A stretch of 50,763 nucleotides of DNA, from contig CANFQC010000012.1 in NCBI GenBank assembly GCA_947449035.1, positions 1 to 50,763 on the forward strand, read 5' to 3'. The notes beneath the pieces were generated by a model. That model did no database searches, was not told the origin of the DNA, and saw only the letters and a program-made list of their open reading frames with translations. Both the position numbers and the translations under genes were made by a program. Shown here one piece after another: positions 1-8,013 of the stretch (positions are counted from its first letter, which is position 1; every line of letters begins with the position of its first letter). Origin of the DNA: Actinomycetota bacterium. Lineage in GTDB: Bacteria; Actinomycetota; Actinomycetes; S36-B12.

Positions 1-43
1 AGAAACCTGCACCGATGACCGTGACCTTGCCGCTGCGTGCCAT
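1..43 (-). CDS. mdh: Malate dehydrogenase, N-terminal fragment (cut by window edge)
   Basis: Only the first 14 codons are present, reading MARSGKVTVIGAGF from an ATG at 43 and running off the left edge. A short basic lead followed by a beta strand and the start of a glycine-rich GAG loop is the Rossmann NAD-binding opening of the lactate/malate dehydrogenase family, and this wording resembles actinobacterial malate dehydrogenases. A GGAAGG ribosome-binding sequence lies about 10 bases upstream. Malate dehydrogenase would be a TCA-cycle partner for sucCD further right. Other Rossmann enzymes begin similarly, so the assignment rests on very few residues. Confidence 0.5.
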   Translation of the reverse strand, partial: MARSGKVTVIGAGF

Positions 44-149
44 GAGGGAATTACGCCTTCCGAAAGGGGATAAAGAGCGGTGACGCCTGCGGACGAGGAT
101 ACTCCCGCGCTGAGGGCCAAAATCGGCCAGATCCCCCTAGCCCGATGTG

Positions 150-173
150 AGACGCGCCTCACCCGAGGCGTCT
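150..173 (-). terminator. Probable terminator after the iclR gene
   Basis: An inverted repeat, AGACG(CG)CCTC - ACCC - GAGGCGTCT with a two-base bulge, begins about 20 bases beyond the iclR stop. There is no T-run on the minus strand, which is common for actinobacterial hairpin terminators. It would separate the iclR transcript from the malate dehydrogenase gene. Confidence 0.45.
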
Positions 174-194
174 TCGCATGGTCGACGGGAAGGG

Positions 195-971
195 TTATCG
201 GCGCGCGGCGATCCATGAGTCGCAGCGGGTGACGAAATCGAGCACAGCCGCGCGGATCTCCTCCTCGCGACCAGTGAAGCGCTGCTTGGGGATCGGCACC
301 GAGAGCGCGAGTAGATCGTGGTCGACCGTACCGATCACCGCGCCGACGGCGCAGACCCCGAAGGACTGCTCTTCGCGATCGAAGGCAATGCCGTCTGCCG
401 ATCTGATGCGATCGAGTTCGCTACGTACAGCGGTCGGAGTGGTCAGGGTGTTCTTGGTGAACTCCTCGAGTTTTCCGTTGAGCACGCGGCGCACATCAGG
501 CTCAGGCATGGCGGCGAGCATCGCCTTGCCATTGGCGCTGGCGTGAAGGGGGAAGGTGTCGCCCACCGCGCTGACCGCGCGCAGGCGATTGTCGGCAACG
601 ACCTGGTCAACGAATACCGCGCGATCGCCCTCGAGCACCGAGAGGTCGACAGTTTCGCCGATCTCGTAGCTGAATTCGACGAGTAGCGGATGCAGATCGA
701 GCCAGGCGTTGCGGCGAGCAGACGATGCGAGTCGCACGAGTTCGGGGCCGAGGCGATATCGACCACGGGGACCCATGGAGATGACGAGACCCTCGGCCTC
801 AAGCGCGACGAGGAGCCGGCTAACGGTTGACCGAGCGAGATCGACCTTGGCGCCGATCTGTGTCTGGCTGAGCCCTTCAGGGTGTCCGTGCAAGAGCCTG
901 AGAATCTCCGCTGCACGAGCGAGCACCTGGATCCCGCTCTTGCTCTCCCCCGGGTCGCCATTCGTAGTCAC
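195..971 (-). CDS. IclR-family transcriptional regulator
   Basis: The 258-residue length is normal for the family. An N-terminal winged helix-turn-helix (about residues 15-75, with a 'LSQTQIGAKVDLARSTVSRLL' type recognition region) is followed by the IclR effector-binding domain (about 85-250). IclR proteins are usually dimeric or tetrameric local regulators of catabolic operons, with a small organic acid as ligand. The GTG start overlaps the stop of the upstream aminotransferase gene as GTGA, so the two are translationally coupled. Paired half-sites before that aminotransferase gene and before the neighbouring five-gene operon make this protein the likely controller of both units. The inducer cannot be read from the sequence. 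Confidence 0.92.
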   Translation of the reverse strand: MTTNGDPGESKSGIQVLARAAEILRLLHGHPEGLSQTQIGAKVDLARSTVSRLLVALEAEGLVISMGPRGRYRLGPELVRLASSARRNAWLDLHPLLVEFSYEIGETVDLSVLEGDRAVFVDQVVADNRLRAVSAVGDTFPLHASANGKAMLAAMPEPDVRRVLNGKLEEFTKNTLTTPTAVRSELDRIRSADGIAFDREEQSFGVCAVGAVIGTVDHDLLALSVPIPKQRFTGREEEIRAAVLDFVTRCDSWIAARR

Positions 972-2047
972 GATTCACCTCTTACCCACTGCTCGGAAAA
1001 TTCAATGAGGCGATCATTTGCTTCTGCTTCGCCGACCGTGATGCGCACCCCTTCGCCGGCGAACGGGCGAACTGAAAGGCCACGCAGCTCGCACCCTCCA
1101 GCGAATTCCATGGAGCGCTCACCGAGTCGAAGCCAGATGAAGTTCGCTTCTGACTCAGCGGGGACTAGACCCGCTGCAACGAGTGCAGCCGCAACTCGTG
1201 ATCGCTCAGACACGATGTCTTTAACGCGGTCTAGAAGTTCGCCCTCGGCGTCTAAAGAGGCGATGGCAGCTGCTTGCGCGATGCTGTTCACACCAAAAGG
1301 CACCTGAACCTTGCGGAGTGCATCCGCAATTTCCTCGTGGGCTACGCAGTACCCGACTCGCAGCGCGGCAAGGCCGTAGGCCTTGGAGAAAGTTCGCAGC
1401 ACCGCCACATTGGGGTAAGAACGATAGAAGTCGAGCCCATCAGGGATCACATCGGGATTGACGAATTCGCAATACGCCTCGTCGATCACAATGAGTAGGT
1501 CATCCGGCACTGACTGGATGAACTGCTCAATCGCCTCGCGACCGACAGCAGTGCCGGTGGGATTGTTCGGATTGCAGATCAATGCGATTCGTGTTGAATC
1601 GTCGACGGCTCGTGCCATCGCAACAAGATCGTGCCGATCGTTCGCATCGAGAGGCACACGCTGAGCGTTCGCTCCCACAATCTGCGTGAGAATTGGATAC
1701 GCCTCGAAAGACCTCCAGGAGAACAGCACTCCATCTCCCGGACCTGCAGTGATCTGCACAAGCTGCTGGAGAAGCCCGACGCTTCCCGTACCGACGGCGA
1801 TGTCAGCGGCAGGTACGTCGAAGTGGCGGGAGATCTCGTTGACGAGCGCGCCAGAGCCATAGTCGGGATAACGATGCAACTCATGTAGCGCGAGTTCCGC
1901 GGCCTTCATTACCGACGGCAGCGGATCGTGGTGATTCTCGTTGCTCGACAGCTTGTACGCGGTGACGCCGTCGACAACCTTCGGAGGCTGTCCTGCCTTG
2001 TATGCAGGTATCCCGTCGAGGGTGCTGCGCAGTCGCACTGGAGTCAT
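968..2047 (-). CDS. pat: Histidinol-phosphate / aromatic amino acid aminotransferase family (Pat-like)
   Basis: This 359-residue protein is a PLP-dependent class I/II aminotransferase. It shows the SSNEN and NPNNPTG substrate and cofactor motifs, the DEAY aspartate that contacts the PLP ring, and the RTFSKAYGLAALRVG segment with the Schiff-base lysine near residue 220. The overall wording (RYPDYG, GSVGLLQQL, FSWRSFEAYP) is closest to the actinobacterial phenylalanine aminotransferase Pat, a HisC relative. It starts at ATG 2047 behind a good GGAAGGAAA ribosome-binding site and is followed by iclR with a 4-bp overlap. That placement suggests a catabolic rather than a histidine-biosynthetic role, which is inference; no his genes are nearby. 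Confidence 0.85.
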   Translation of the reverse strand: MTPVRLRSTLDGIPAYKAGQPPKVVDGVTAYKLSSNENHHDPLPSVMKAAELALHELHRYPDYGSGALVNEISRHFDVPAADIAVGTGSVGLLQQLVQITAGPGDGVLFSWRSFEAYPILTQIVGANAQRVPLDANDRHDLVAMARAVDDSTRIALICNPNNPTGTAVGREAIEQFIQSVPDDLLIVIDEAYCEFVNPDVIPDGLDFYRSYPNVAVLRTFSKAYGLAALRVGYCVAHEEIADALRKVQVPFGVNSIAQAAAIASLDAEGELLDRVKDIVSERSRVAAALVAAGLVPAESEANFIWLRLGERSMEFAGGCELRGLSVRPFAGEGVRITVGEAEANDRLIEFSEQWVRGES

Positions 2048-2109
2048 ACGGGCGTTTCCTTCCGGAGAGCATTCACGTAGCCATGACTTACCCGGGCCGC
2101 GCGGTAAGA

Positions 2110-2157
2110 TTACAACCGCATTGTGAGAATTATAGTCCGTATTGCGGGAATACTCGC
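2110..2157 (-). promoter_or_regulatory. Promoter and putative IclR operator of the pat-iclR unit
   Basis: On the minus strand a perfect TATAAT -10 box occupies 2134-2129. Two half-sites, TTCCCGCAATA (2150-2140) and TTCTCACAATG (2129-2119), stand 21 bp apart, two helical turns, and flank or overlap the -10. The second is part of an interrupted palindrome, TTACAACCGCATTGTGA (2110-2126). A related pair with the same 21-bp spacing precedes the five-gene operon. Binding by the adjacent IclR protein is inferred. No good -35 box was seen, which would fit an activated or leaky promoter. Confidence 0.6.
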
Positions 2158-2201
2158 GCGCCCACCTCTTTAGGAGAGTTTCGCCCCACGCAAGTCCGCA
2201 A

Positions 2202-3017
2202 CTAGCGACTCGGCAGGCTCAGGATGCGCTCGGTCTCCTCGACCGACGCAATCGGAAGGTCGAGAGCACGTGCCAGATCAGCAGTGCGCTTAACCAGCAG
2301 AGAGTTGCCCTGGGCAATCTCACCCTTGCGCAGGTACAAGGTGTCTTCGAGGCCAGCACGAGCATTGCCGCCGAGTGCAAGCCCGATACCCGTGAGCTGA
2401 AGGTTCGCCCTACCGATAGCAATGATCTGCCAGATGCAGTCCTTCGGCAAGCGCTCGACCATCATCACCAGGTTCTGCGGCGTGGCCGACGCTCCGCCGG
2501 CAACACCCAACACGATTGAGAACTGCATCGGATCGGCGAGCAGACCCTCGTCATACAGGCGCATCACGGCGTCGAGGTGACCGGTGTCGTAAACCTCGAG
2601 CTCGGGCTTGATGTCGAGCTCGCGCATGCGCGCCGCCAGGCGACGCACGCCATCGGGCGGATTACGGAACTCACCCTTACCGAAGCTCATCGAGCACGGG
2701 TTCAGCGTCGCCATGCGCGGGCGAAGCTCGACCATCTTCTCGCGATCCTCGAAGTCGACCGAAAGGCCGACACCTGTGGACAGCTGAATATGAATTGGGC
2801 ACTTCTCCTCGATGAGATCCATCGTGCGACGCGCGATGTTGAGGTCGGCAGTCGGACGCTCGAATTCATCGCGGAGATGAAGGTGTGCAACAGCTGCGCC
2901 TTCCAGGTACGCCGCGTACACCGCATCGGCGATCTCCTCCGGCGACGTCGGCAGATAAGGGTTATCTGCCTTGGTCGCAATCGGTCCAGTAGGCGCAACC
3001 GTCAGGACAACACTCAC
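2202..3017 (-). CDS. Beta-keto acid cleavage enzyme (BKACE, DUF849 family)
   Basis: This 271-residue TIM-barrel enzyme belongs to the family typified by 3-keto-5-aminohexanoate cleavage enzyme (Kce). Family members condense a beta-keto acid with acetyl-CoA and split the product into acetoacetate and a new acyl-CoA. The zinc ligands are visible as HLH (His45 and His47, followed by Arg49-Asp50) near the N-terminus. The C-terminal ARAGLEDT segment (about residues 218-226) matches the Arg...Glu-Asp set of Kce. It is the last gene of the operon and overlaps the cupin gene by 4 bp. The side chain accepted by the active site cannot be deduced, so the substrate is open. Dehydrocarnitine, aminohexanoate and adipate-type ketoacids are all known for the family. 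Confidence 0.9.
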   Translation of the reverse strand: MSVVLTVAPTGPIATKADNPYLPTSPEEIADAVYAAYLEGAAVAHLHLRDEFERPTADLNIARRTMDLIEEKCPIHIQLSTGVGLSVDFEDREKMVELRPRMATLNPCSMSFGKGEFRNPPDGVRRLAARMRELDIKPELEVYDTGHLDAVMRLYDEGLLADPMQFSIVLGVAGGASATPQNLVMMVERLPKDCIWQIIAIGRANLQLTGIGLALGGNARAGLEDTLYLRKGEIAQGNSLLVKRTADLARALDLPIASVEETERILSLPSR

Positions 3018-3364
3018 GAGTTGACCTTTGGCGGATTCGCGATGGAGACAGCAAGTAACGCATCGGAGTCGGACTCATTGACGAGACGACGGTGATCGCC
3101 CTTGGCCAGATGCACTGAGTCGTATTGCTTCAGCACGGTGGTCTCGTCATTGCAATACAGGACGAGCTCACCGCTCACCACGAGGTAGATGGACTCGCCC
3201 ATGACTTCCGAGGGTCCCGCGGAGGAGCCGGGCGGGTATACGGACAGGCCTAGCCAGAATCCTTCGGTCTCGCCAAGCTCCATTCCCTGAAGGCGCCGAG
3301 CATCGACGCCCTCATGGAATGGCGGGTGGTATTCGACGGCATCGGCATGCTTCGTGACGCGCAT
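3014..3364 (-). CDS. Small single-domain cupin protein
   Basis: The start at ATG 3364 gives 116 residues and leaves one base after the stop of the upstream cyclase gene. Longer readings would run far into that gene and are rejected. Residues 45-110 form one cupin barrel (ESIYLVVSGELVLYCN, then a HLAKGDHRRLVN second motif). The usual metal-binding histidine pair is only partly present. Its 3' end overlaps the BKACE start as ATGA. Cupins of this size can be isomerases, hydrolases or sensors of small acids. Here it probably acts on or binds an intermediate of the same pathway; no precise function can be given. Confidence 0.8.
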   Translation of the reverse strand: MRVTKHADAVEYHPPFHEGVDARRLQGMELGETEGFWLGLSVYPPGSSAGPSEVMGESIYLVVSGELVLYCNDETTVLKQYDSVHLAKGDHRRLVNESDSDALLAVSIANPPKVNS

Positions 3365-3365
3365 G

Positions 3366-4199
3366 TCAGTTGTTGCCCGTCTCGATGCGATAGGTGCCCT
3401 TCGGGTCGGTGATGGCCACGAGGCGGACGATGCAGCCATCGCCACCGCGCCAGCGCCACGGGAAAGCAGCGAAGGTCACGCGCTTGCCCGTCACCTTGTC
3501 GACATCGCCGCCGACATTTTCGAAGCCATAGATACCGTGCGTGAGGATCTCGCGGTGGCAGGGCTCCCAGAGAGCGAACTCGTCAGCGACCTTCTTGCCG
3601 GTCTCCTCCTCGTACTCCTTGCATGCCCAGGGCAGCAGGCCGCCCTGTGCCTCGGACGGGCCGTGCGGGCCGATTGCAGTGGCGAGCGGATGGTCGAGTG
3701 CCTGGGTGTCAGTGCCAACAGCCTTGACGCCCTTGGAGACGAACCACTCGCCGGCCTCCTTGTAGAAGCCGGGGCTGTAGGCGTAGTACTCAGCGCTGTC
3801 GGCGTACTTGTGATGCCAACCGGTGTTGACGATGACGATGTCGCCGGGGCGTACCGGGGTCTTCTCGGCGGCCTTCTCCAGGTGCTCGGGCATGATCTTC
3901 TCCCACTTGCCCATGGGCACGTCGAGTACGACGCCCGTGCCGAAGAAGGCACTCAGCGGGATCTCGTCGAGCAGCGGAGTGCCCTCAACGACGTGACCCG
4001 GTGCATCGATGTGCGTGCCCGAGTGCATCACGGTGGTGATCTTCTGAGTCAGCACGCGGCTCTTCGCCATGCCGTGCAGGCGCTCGATCTTGACGTCCTC
4101 GAAGTAGGGCCAGCATGGCTGTCCCAGACCCCAGGAGTGGGAGAGCTCGACGAACTCCAGTTGTGATTCTGCGTCGCCAAGCGGCCAGGTGTAGGTCAT
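3366..4199 (-). CDS. Cyclase-family hydrolase (kynurenine formamidase / isatin hydrolase type)
   Basis: The 277-residue protein carries the family signature HxGTHxDxPxH at residues 59-69 (HSGTHIDAPGH), whose histidines and aspartate bind the catalytic metal. Known members open amide, lactam or formamide bonds, such as N-formylkynurenine, isatin and related cyclic amides. In this operon it lies between the 3-hydroxyacyl-CoA dehydrogenase and the cupin, with gaps of 30 bases and 1 base, so it is co-transcribed. A ring-opening or amide-hydrolysing step before oxidation and cleavage of a beta-keto acid is a reasonable guess. No kynurenine-pathway genes are nearby, so a plain kynurenine formamidase role is not favoured. 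Confidence 0.85.
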   Translation of the reverse strand: MTYTWPLGDAESQLEFVELSHSWGLGQPCWPYFEDVKIERLHGMAKSRVLTQKITTVMHSGTHIDAPGHVVEGTPLLDEIPLSAFFGTGVVLDVPMGKWEKIMPEHLEKAAEKTPVRPGDIVIVNTGWHHKYADSAEYYAYSPGFYKEAGEWFVSKGVKAVGTDTQALDHPLATAIGPHGPSEAQGGLLPWACKEYEEETGKKVADEFALWEPCHREILTHGIYGFENVGGDVDKVTGKRVTFAAFPWRWRGGDGCIVRLVAITDPKGTYRIETGNN

Positions 4200-4229
4200 G
4201 ACAGTCCTTTCGATACGGGTGATGTGGGG

Positions 4230-5141
4230 TTAATCCGTGTGATGCTGTGCCGAGAGTTGCGATGAGACATGTGCGGAAAGACGTGCTGCAGCGGCCTCGC
4301 GCGAGCCCACCGGCCACTCCAGGAATCCCGAGCCTGACTTCGCGCCGAGATTGCCCGCGGCGACGAGTTCGCTCAGATGCGCGCTCGGGAACGGATCGCT
4401 GTTGATGCTCGGAAGTACCTGCTCGTGAATGGCCAGTGTGAGATCGAGCCCGACGTAATCGGCATTCTCGATCGGGCCCATCTCGGCAAGGCGGAGGCCG
4501 ATGGTGTTGCGCACCACGAGATCGACGGTCTCGGCATCGCAGACACCGGAGGCGACGAGATCAATCGCCTCTCGCCAGAGCGCGTGCTGCAGTCGATTGC
4601 CAACGAAACCCGGCACGTCGCGCTCAACGCGAACCGGCAACTTGCCCGCACGAGTGAGCGCCTCGAAGCAGAGATCCATCGCCGCATCACTCGTACCCTC
4701 GCCACGAATGACCTCGACGATCGGGATGAGATCCGGCGGATTCCACCAGTGCATGCCCACGCAATTCGAGGTATCGGCAAGCTCGGAGGCGATGGCCGTG
4801 ATCGGGATGACCGAGGAATTGGTCGCGAGAATCGCCTCCGCATTCGAGGCACGCATGATCTTGAAGACCTCGCGCTTGATCTCCAGGTTTTCGACGATGG
4901 CCTCAATGACGAGGTCGACTCCCGAGACAGCATCAGCGATATCTGCACTGGTACTCAATTCGACAACATCTGAACACATCGCCTGCGCATCGCTGAGCGC
5001 CGCAGGGAGGATCTCGGCGTTCGCATCGGTCAGAACCGTGCGGAAACCGCCGCGGGCCATGACACCCGCAATGCGACGACCCATCAGTCCGGCACCCACA
5101 ACGGCGACGGACTTAATCGGGGTCGAAGCGGAGGTCAGCAC
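4230..5141 (-). CDS. 3-hydroxyacyl-CoA dehydrogenase family protein
   Basis: This 303-residue NAD-dependent dehydrogenase has an N-terminal Rossmann domain opening with VAVVGAGLMG (residues 12-21). A catalytic-histidine segment GMHWWNPPDLIPIVEVI follows near residue 150, then the all-helical C-terminal dimerisation domain (DVPGFVGNRLQHALWREA onward). The length suits 3-hydroxybutyryl-CoA dehydrogenases and relatives that oxidise free hydroxy acids, such as L-carnitine dehydrogenase. It begins at a GTG overlapping the SDR stop by 7 bp. Because a BKACE follows in the operon, oxidation of a beta-hydroxy acid to the beta-keto acid used by that enzyme is a natural role. Which substrate, and whether it is a CoA ester, is undecided. 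Confidence 0.88.
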   Translation of the reverse strand: MLTSASTPIKSVAVVGAGLMGRRIAGVMARGGFRTVLTDANAEILPAALSDAQAMCSDVVELSTSADIADAVSGVDLVIEAIVENLEIKREVFKIMRASNAEAILATNSSVIPITAIASELADTSNCVGMHWWNPPDLIPIVEVIRGEGTSDAAMDLCFEALTRAGKLPVRVERDVPGFVGNRLQHALWREAIDLVASGVCDAETVDLVVRNTIGLRLAEMGPIENADYVGLDLTLAIHEQVLPSINSDPFPSAHLSELVAAGNLGAKSGSGFLEWPVGSREAAAARLSAHVSSQLSAQHHTD

Positions 5142-5920
5142 GCCGTGTAGCCGCCATCAAGGTAGAGGACCTGGCCGGTCATGAAGGTCGACGCATCACT
5201 GAGCAGGTAGATGAGTGCACCCACGAAATCCTCCGGCTCGGCGAAACGCTTCAGCGGAATGCGCGCGAACATCGCCTCGCGAGTTGCTCGACCCTTCTCG
5301 TCATCGGCATACATCCATGCGGTGAGCTCGGAGCGGAACACGGTGGGCGCGAGCACGTTCACGCGCACCTGCGACGGACCCCATTCAGCAGCGAGCGTCT
5401 TGCCGAGCAGATCGACTGCAGCCTTCGACGGGCAGTAGGCGGTGTAGCCGGCAGGATGTCCGAGCTTTCCGCGAGTTGACGAGACGAGCACGAGTGAGCC
5501 ACCGGTTCCCTGCGCCAGCCACACGCGTCCGGCAGCCTGCGACATGAGCCACGAGCCCTTGACGTTGGCATCCATCACGGACTCCCAGTCCGCGACATCC
5601 ATATCGGTGATCATCGCGACCTTGTTCATGCCCGAAGCGACGAGCATGCCGTCGAGCTTTCCGAAGGCCGAGACTGCAGTGTCGACGATGGCCTTGGCAT
5701 CCTCGGGGGTATCAGGGCGGCGTACACAAATGGCCGCACCGGCACATTCGGGAAGTGCCGCGAGCTCCTCCAGAGCCTCCCGGTTGCTGCCCGCCAGGGT
5801 GAGCTTGGCACCGGCAGCGCCTAAGCCCTTCGCGGCCTCACTGCCCATGGCCCCTGAGGCGCCCGTGATGATGATCGACTTCCCGGCGACGGAGAACCGG
5901 GCGGTGGGATCTGTACTCAT
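5135..5920 (-). CDS. Short-chain dehydrogenase/reductase (SDR family oxidoreductase)
   Basis: The protein is a classical SDR of 261 residues. It has the cofactor motif TGASGAMG near the N-terminus, the catalytic serine in LVLVSSTRG, the YxxxK pair in AYCPSKAA, and the C-terminal GQVLYLDGGYTAC tail typical of the family. I chose ATG 5920. A GTG at 5944 would add eight residues but would lie only 20 bases from the operator, and neither start has a strong ribosome-binding site. It is the first gene of the five-gene catabolic operon and overlaps the next gene by 7 bp. It probably oxidises a hydroxyl group of the pathway substrate; the substrate is unknown. Confidence 0.88.
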   Translation of the reverse strand: MSTDPTARFSVAGKSIIITGASGAMGSEAAKGLGAAGAKLTLAGSNREALEELAALPECAGAAICVRRPDTPEDAKAIVDTAVSAFGKLDGMLVASGMNKVAMITDMDVADWESVMDANVKGSWLMSQAAGRVWLAQGTGGSLVLVSSTRGKLGHPAGYTAYCPSKAAVDLLGKTLAAEWGPSQVRVNVLAPTVFRSELTAWMYADDEKGRATREAMFARIPLKRFAEPEDFVGALIYLLSDASTFMTGQVLYLDGGYTAC

Positions 5921-5964
5921 GCCTGGGGACGATACGTGCCCCACTCGGGCCGGTCAAGCAGTTT

Positions 5965-6001
5965 TCCCATATTGCGGGACGTTTGTCTTGCTTATTGGGA
6001 A
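5965..6001 (-). promoter_or_regulatory. Putative IclR operator of the five-gene catabolic operon
   Basis: Upstream of the SDR gene lies a palindrome, TCCC-ATATTGC-GGGA (5965-5979). On the minus strand one half-site reads GTCCCGCAATA (5980-5970), with a second TTCCC-containing copy (6001-5991) 21 bp further upstream. Sequence and spacing resemble the pair before pat-iclR, so one IclR-type regulator probably binds both. A convincing -35/-10 pair was not found. Confidence 0.5.
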
Positions 6002-6047
6002 TTTCGGAGCATGGTTGGTCACGGGGGTACCTCCCCGCGAGGAGGAA

Positions 6048-6800
6048 TTAGGAAGCGAGAAACCCCGCCACGGCCGCGAGGACCTCATCTGGCGACTCAA
6101 TGCAGGCGAGGTGTCGCCCCGGAATGCTCACCAACGTGGCATCGAGAATCGATTCAGCAATGAGTTCGCCTTGGACGGGGGGTGTGGACGGGTCGTCGGC
6201 GGCGACGATGACAAGACTCCTGGCCGAAATCTCCGTCAGGCTGTCTCGGAGATCCATCCCACCTATGGCTATCGCGCAGCCGGCGTAACCCTGAACATCG
6301 GTTCCGAGCAGTTGCTCGCGAAGAAGGGCCACCTCGGGTGAGCCGGCAGCAAGAAATTCAGGAGTCAGCCATCGCTCGAGGGTGGGCGCGACGATCGCAG
6401 CCATGCCCTCAACTCGAACGAGTTCAGCGCGGTCGATCCAGGTCTGCTGCGGGGGCATGTACGCCGATGTGCATACGAGGACGAGTCGACGAATCCGCTC
6501 GGGAAAGTTCGCGGCAAGCCACATGCCCACCATTCCGCCCATCGAAACACCGCAATAGTCGGCGCACTCAATTCCGAGGGAATCCATGAGCTCGAGTGCA
6601 TCGGTCGCAATCTGCTCAAGGGTGTAGTCACCTGCTGGAACCGGTGACTGTCCGTGACCGCGATGGTCGTAACGAATCACGCGATGACTACCGGACAGCG
6701 CGAGAGCATGTCGCTCCCAGAGCCTGCGGTCAGTTCCGAGCGAGCTACCCATGAGCAGGGGAAAACCCTCCCCCCGCTCGACAAAGGACAGCGCGACCAT
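6048..6800 (-). CDS. Alpha/beta hydrolase, 3-oxoadipate enol-lactonase-like
   Basis: ATG 6800 was chosen because an AGGAGT ribosome-binding site precedes it and a longer reading would overlap the upstream gene. The 250-residue product has the oxyanion region near residue 20, the RYDHRGHGQS strand, the nucleophile elbow GVSMGG (Ser86), and a C-terminal GRHLACIE histidine. This layout and wording resemble PcaD, which hydrolyses 3-oxoadipate enol-lactone, but no other protocatechuate genes are present. It is the last gene of the folD-DUF3017-hydrolase series (8-bp gap), although its position just upstream of the catabolic operon may be meaningful. The substrate is unproven. Confidence 0.82.
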   Translation of the reverse strand: MVALSFVERGEGFPLLMGSSLGTDRRLWERHALALSGSHRVIRYDHRGHGQSPVPAGDYTLEQIATDALELMDSLGIECADYCGVSMGGMVGMWLAANFPERIRRLVLVCTSAYMPPQQTWIDRAELVRVEGMAAIVAPTLERWLTPEFLAAGSPEVALLREQLLGTDVQGYAGCAIAIGGMDLRDSLTEISARSLVIVAADDPSTPPVQGELIAESILDATLVSIPGRHLACIESPDEVLAAVAGFLAS

Positions 6801-6808
6801 GGTGACTC

Positions 6809-7114
6809 CTAACTTGGCGCCGGCACCCACAGGCTGAAGATGCCGAGACCGATGCCGAGAATCCCGAGCACGATCACATCAACCCGACGCGAACGGACAA
6901 CCAGGAAGCCCGCTTCACGACCGGGAAGCAGCATTCGCAGGAAGAACGCCAAGATCACGCTGGCGGCGAGAAGCACGGAGCCGCGACGGAAATGATTTGT
7001 TGCGATGAGCACCAACGAGAGGCCGACAAGAGCAAGGACCAAGGTGATCGGCCACTGGCGAACCCACCACCGCCGCTGGGGCGAGTGATCCGGCGAGCTC
7101 TGAGCGGGGTTCAT
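6809..7114 (-). CDS. DUF3017 membrane protein
   Basis: This 101-residue protein has a charged N-terminal tail of about 20 residues and then three hydrophobic segments (roughly 24-42, 47-64 and 78-97). An RREGxVLL-like loop and an LPGREAGFLVVRSR loop are typical of DUF3017. The family is found beside folD in many actinobacteria, as here, where it follows folD by 14 bases. The function is unknown. The conserved pairing may reflect simple operon inheritance rather than a metabolic link. Confidence 0.8.
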   Translation of the reverse strand: MNPAQSSPDHSPQRRWWVRQWPITLVLALVGLSLVLIATNHFRRGSVLLAASVILAFFLRMLLPGREAGFLVVRSRRVDVIVLGILGIGLGIFSLWVPAPS

Positions 7115-7128
7115 GGTGGTGAGCGCCG

Positions 7129-7980
7129 TTACAGAGCGCTGCGCTCCGCAGCCTCGACAACATTGGCCAGCAGCATCGCGCGGGTCATCGGGCCAACTCC
7201 GCCTGGCATCGGTGCGACGAAGCCCGCGACGTCCATGACGTCAGGTGCCACGTCACCGACGAGACCAGCCTCGGTGCGGGTGATGCCCACATCGAGGACG
7301 GCTGCGCCGGCGCGAACATCTTCGGCCTTGATGATCGCCGGCACCCCAGCGGCGGCCACGATGATGTCGGCGCGACGAAGCTCAGATGAGAGATCGCGCG
7401 TGCCGGTGTGACACAGCGTGACAGTTGCGTTCTCGGAGCGACGAGTCAGCAGTAGGCCGAGCGGACGTCCGACAGTGACGCCGCGACCGACAATCACGAC
7501 GTGCGCGCCGTCGATTGCAACGTCGTAGCGACGGAGAAGTTCGACGATCCCACGCGGCGTGCACGGCAGCGGCGCGTCAGTGCCGAGCACGAGCCGGCCG
7601 AGATTCGTGGGGTGAAGACCGTCGGCATCCTTATTCGGATCCATGAGTTCGAGAACCGAGTTGGAATCGAGGTGCCTGGGCAGCGGCAGCTGCACGATGT
7701 AGCCGGTGACCGCCGGGTCAGCGTTGAGTTCAGCGATCTTGGCGTTGACCGCGGCCTGGGTGGAGTCAGCCGGCATGTCGACACGCACGGAAGTGATTCC
7801 CACCTCGGCACAGTCCTTGTGCTTGCCGCCCACATACGCGTGACTTCCGGGGTCATCTCCGACGAGGACGGTCCCTAGGCCCGGGTAGATGCCCTTGGCA
7901 TTGAGCGCGGCCACGCGAATGGCGAGCTCGGCCTTCACGGCAGCGGCAGTGGCTTTTCCATCAAGGATCGTCGCGGTCAC
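7129..7980 (-). CDS. folD: Bifunctional methylenetetrahydrofolate dehydrogenase / cyclohydrolase FolD
   Basis: FolD interconverts 5,10-methylene-, methenyl- and 10-formyl-tetrahydrofolate using NADP and supplies formyl groups to PurN and PurH, both encoded about 2 kb away. The GTG start at 7980 gives the usual 283 residues; the ATG at 8010 would add ten non-conserved residues. Visible signatures are [14 protein letters not shown] with the catalytic lysine near residue 55, the QLPLPRH and LHPTNLGRL segments, and the NADP loop [14 protein letters not shown]. The C-terminal VDVG-like and [13 protein letters not shown] motifs are also present. Confidence 0.97.
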   Translation of the reverse strand: MTATILDGKATAAAVKAELAIRVAALNAKGIYPGLGTVLVGDDPGSHAYVGGKHKDCAEVGITSVRVDMPADSTQAAVNAKIAELNADPAVTGYIVQLPLPRHLDSNSVLELMDPNKDADGLHPTNLGRLVLGTDAPLPCTPRGIVELLRRYDVAIDGAHVVIVGRGVTVGRPLGLLLTRRSENATVTLCHTGTRDLSSELRRADIIVAAAGVPAIIKAEDVRAGAAVLDVGITRTEAGLVGDVAPDVMDVAGFVAPMPGGVGPMTRAMLLANVVEAAERSAL

Positions 7981-8013
7981 GTTCCCATTCTTTCGCAGGG
8001 CAGCGGGCACTGC

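Noticed and set aside
3354-4166. A 270-codon plus-strand open frame opposite the cyclase gene
   Set aside because: It mirrors the cyclase gene, which has the HxGTHxDxPxH motif, a ribosome-binding context and operon position.
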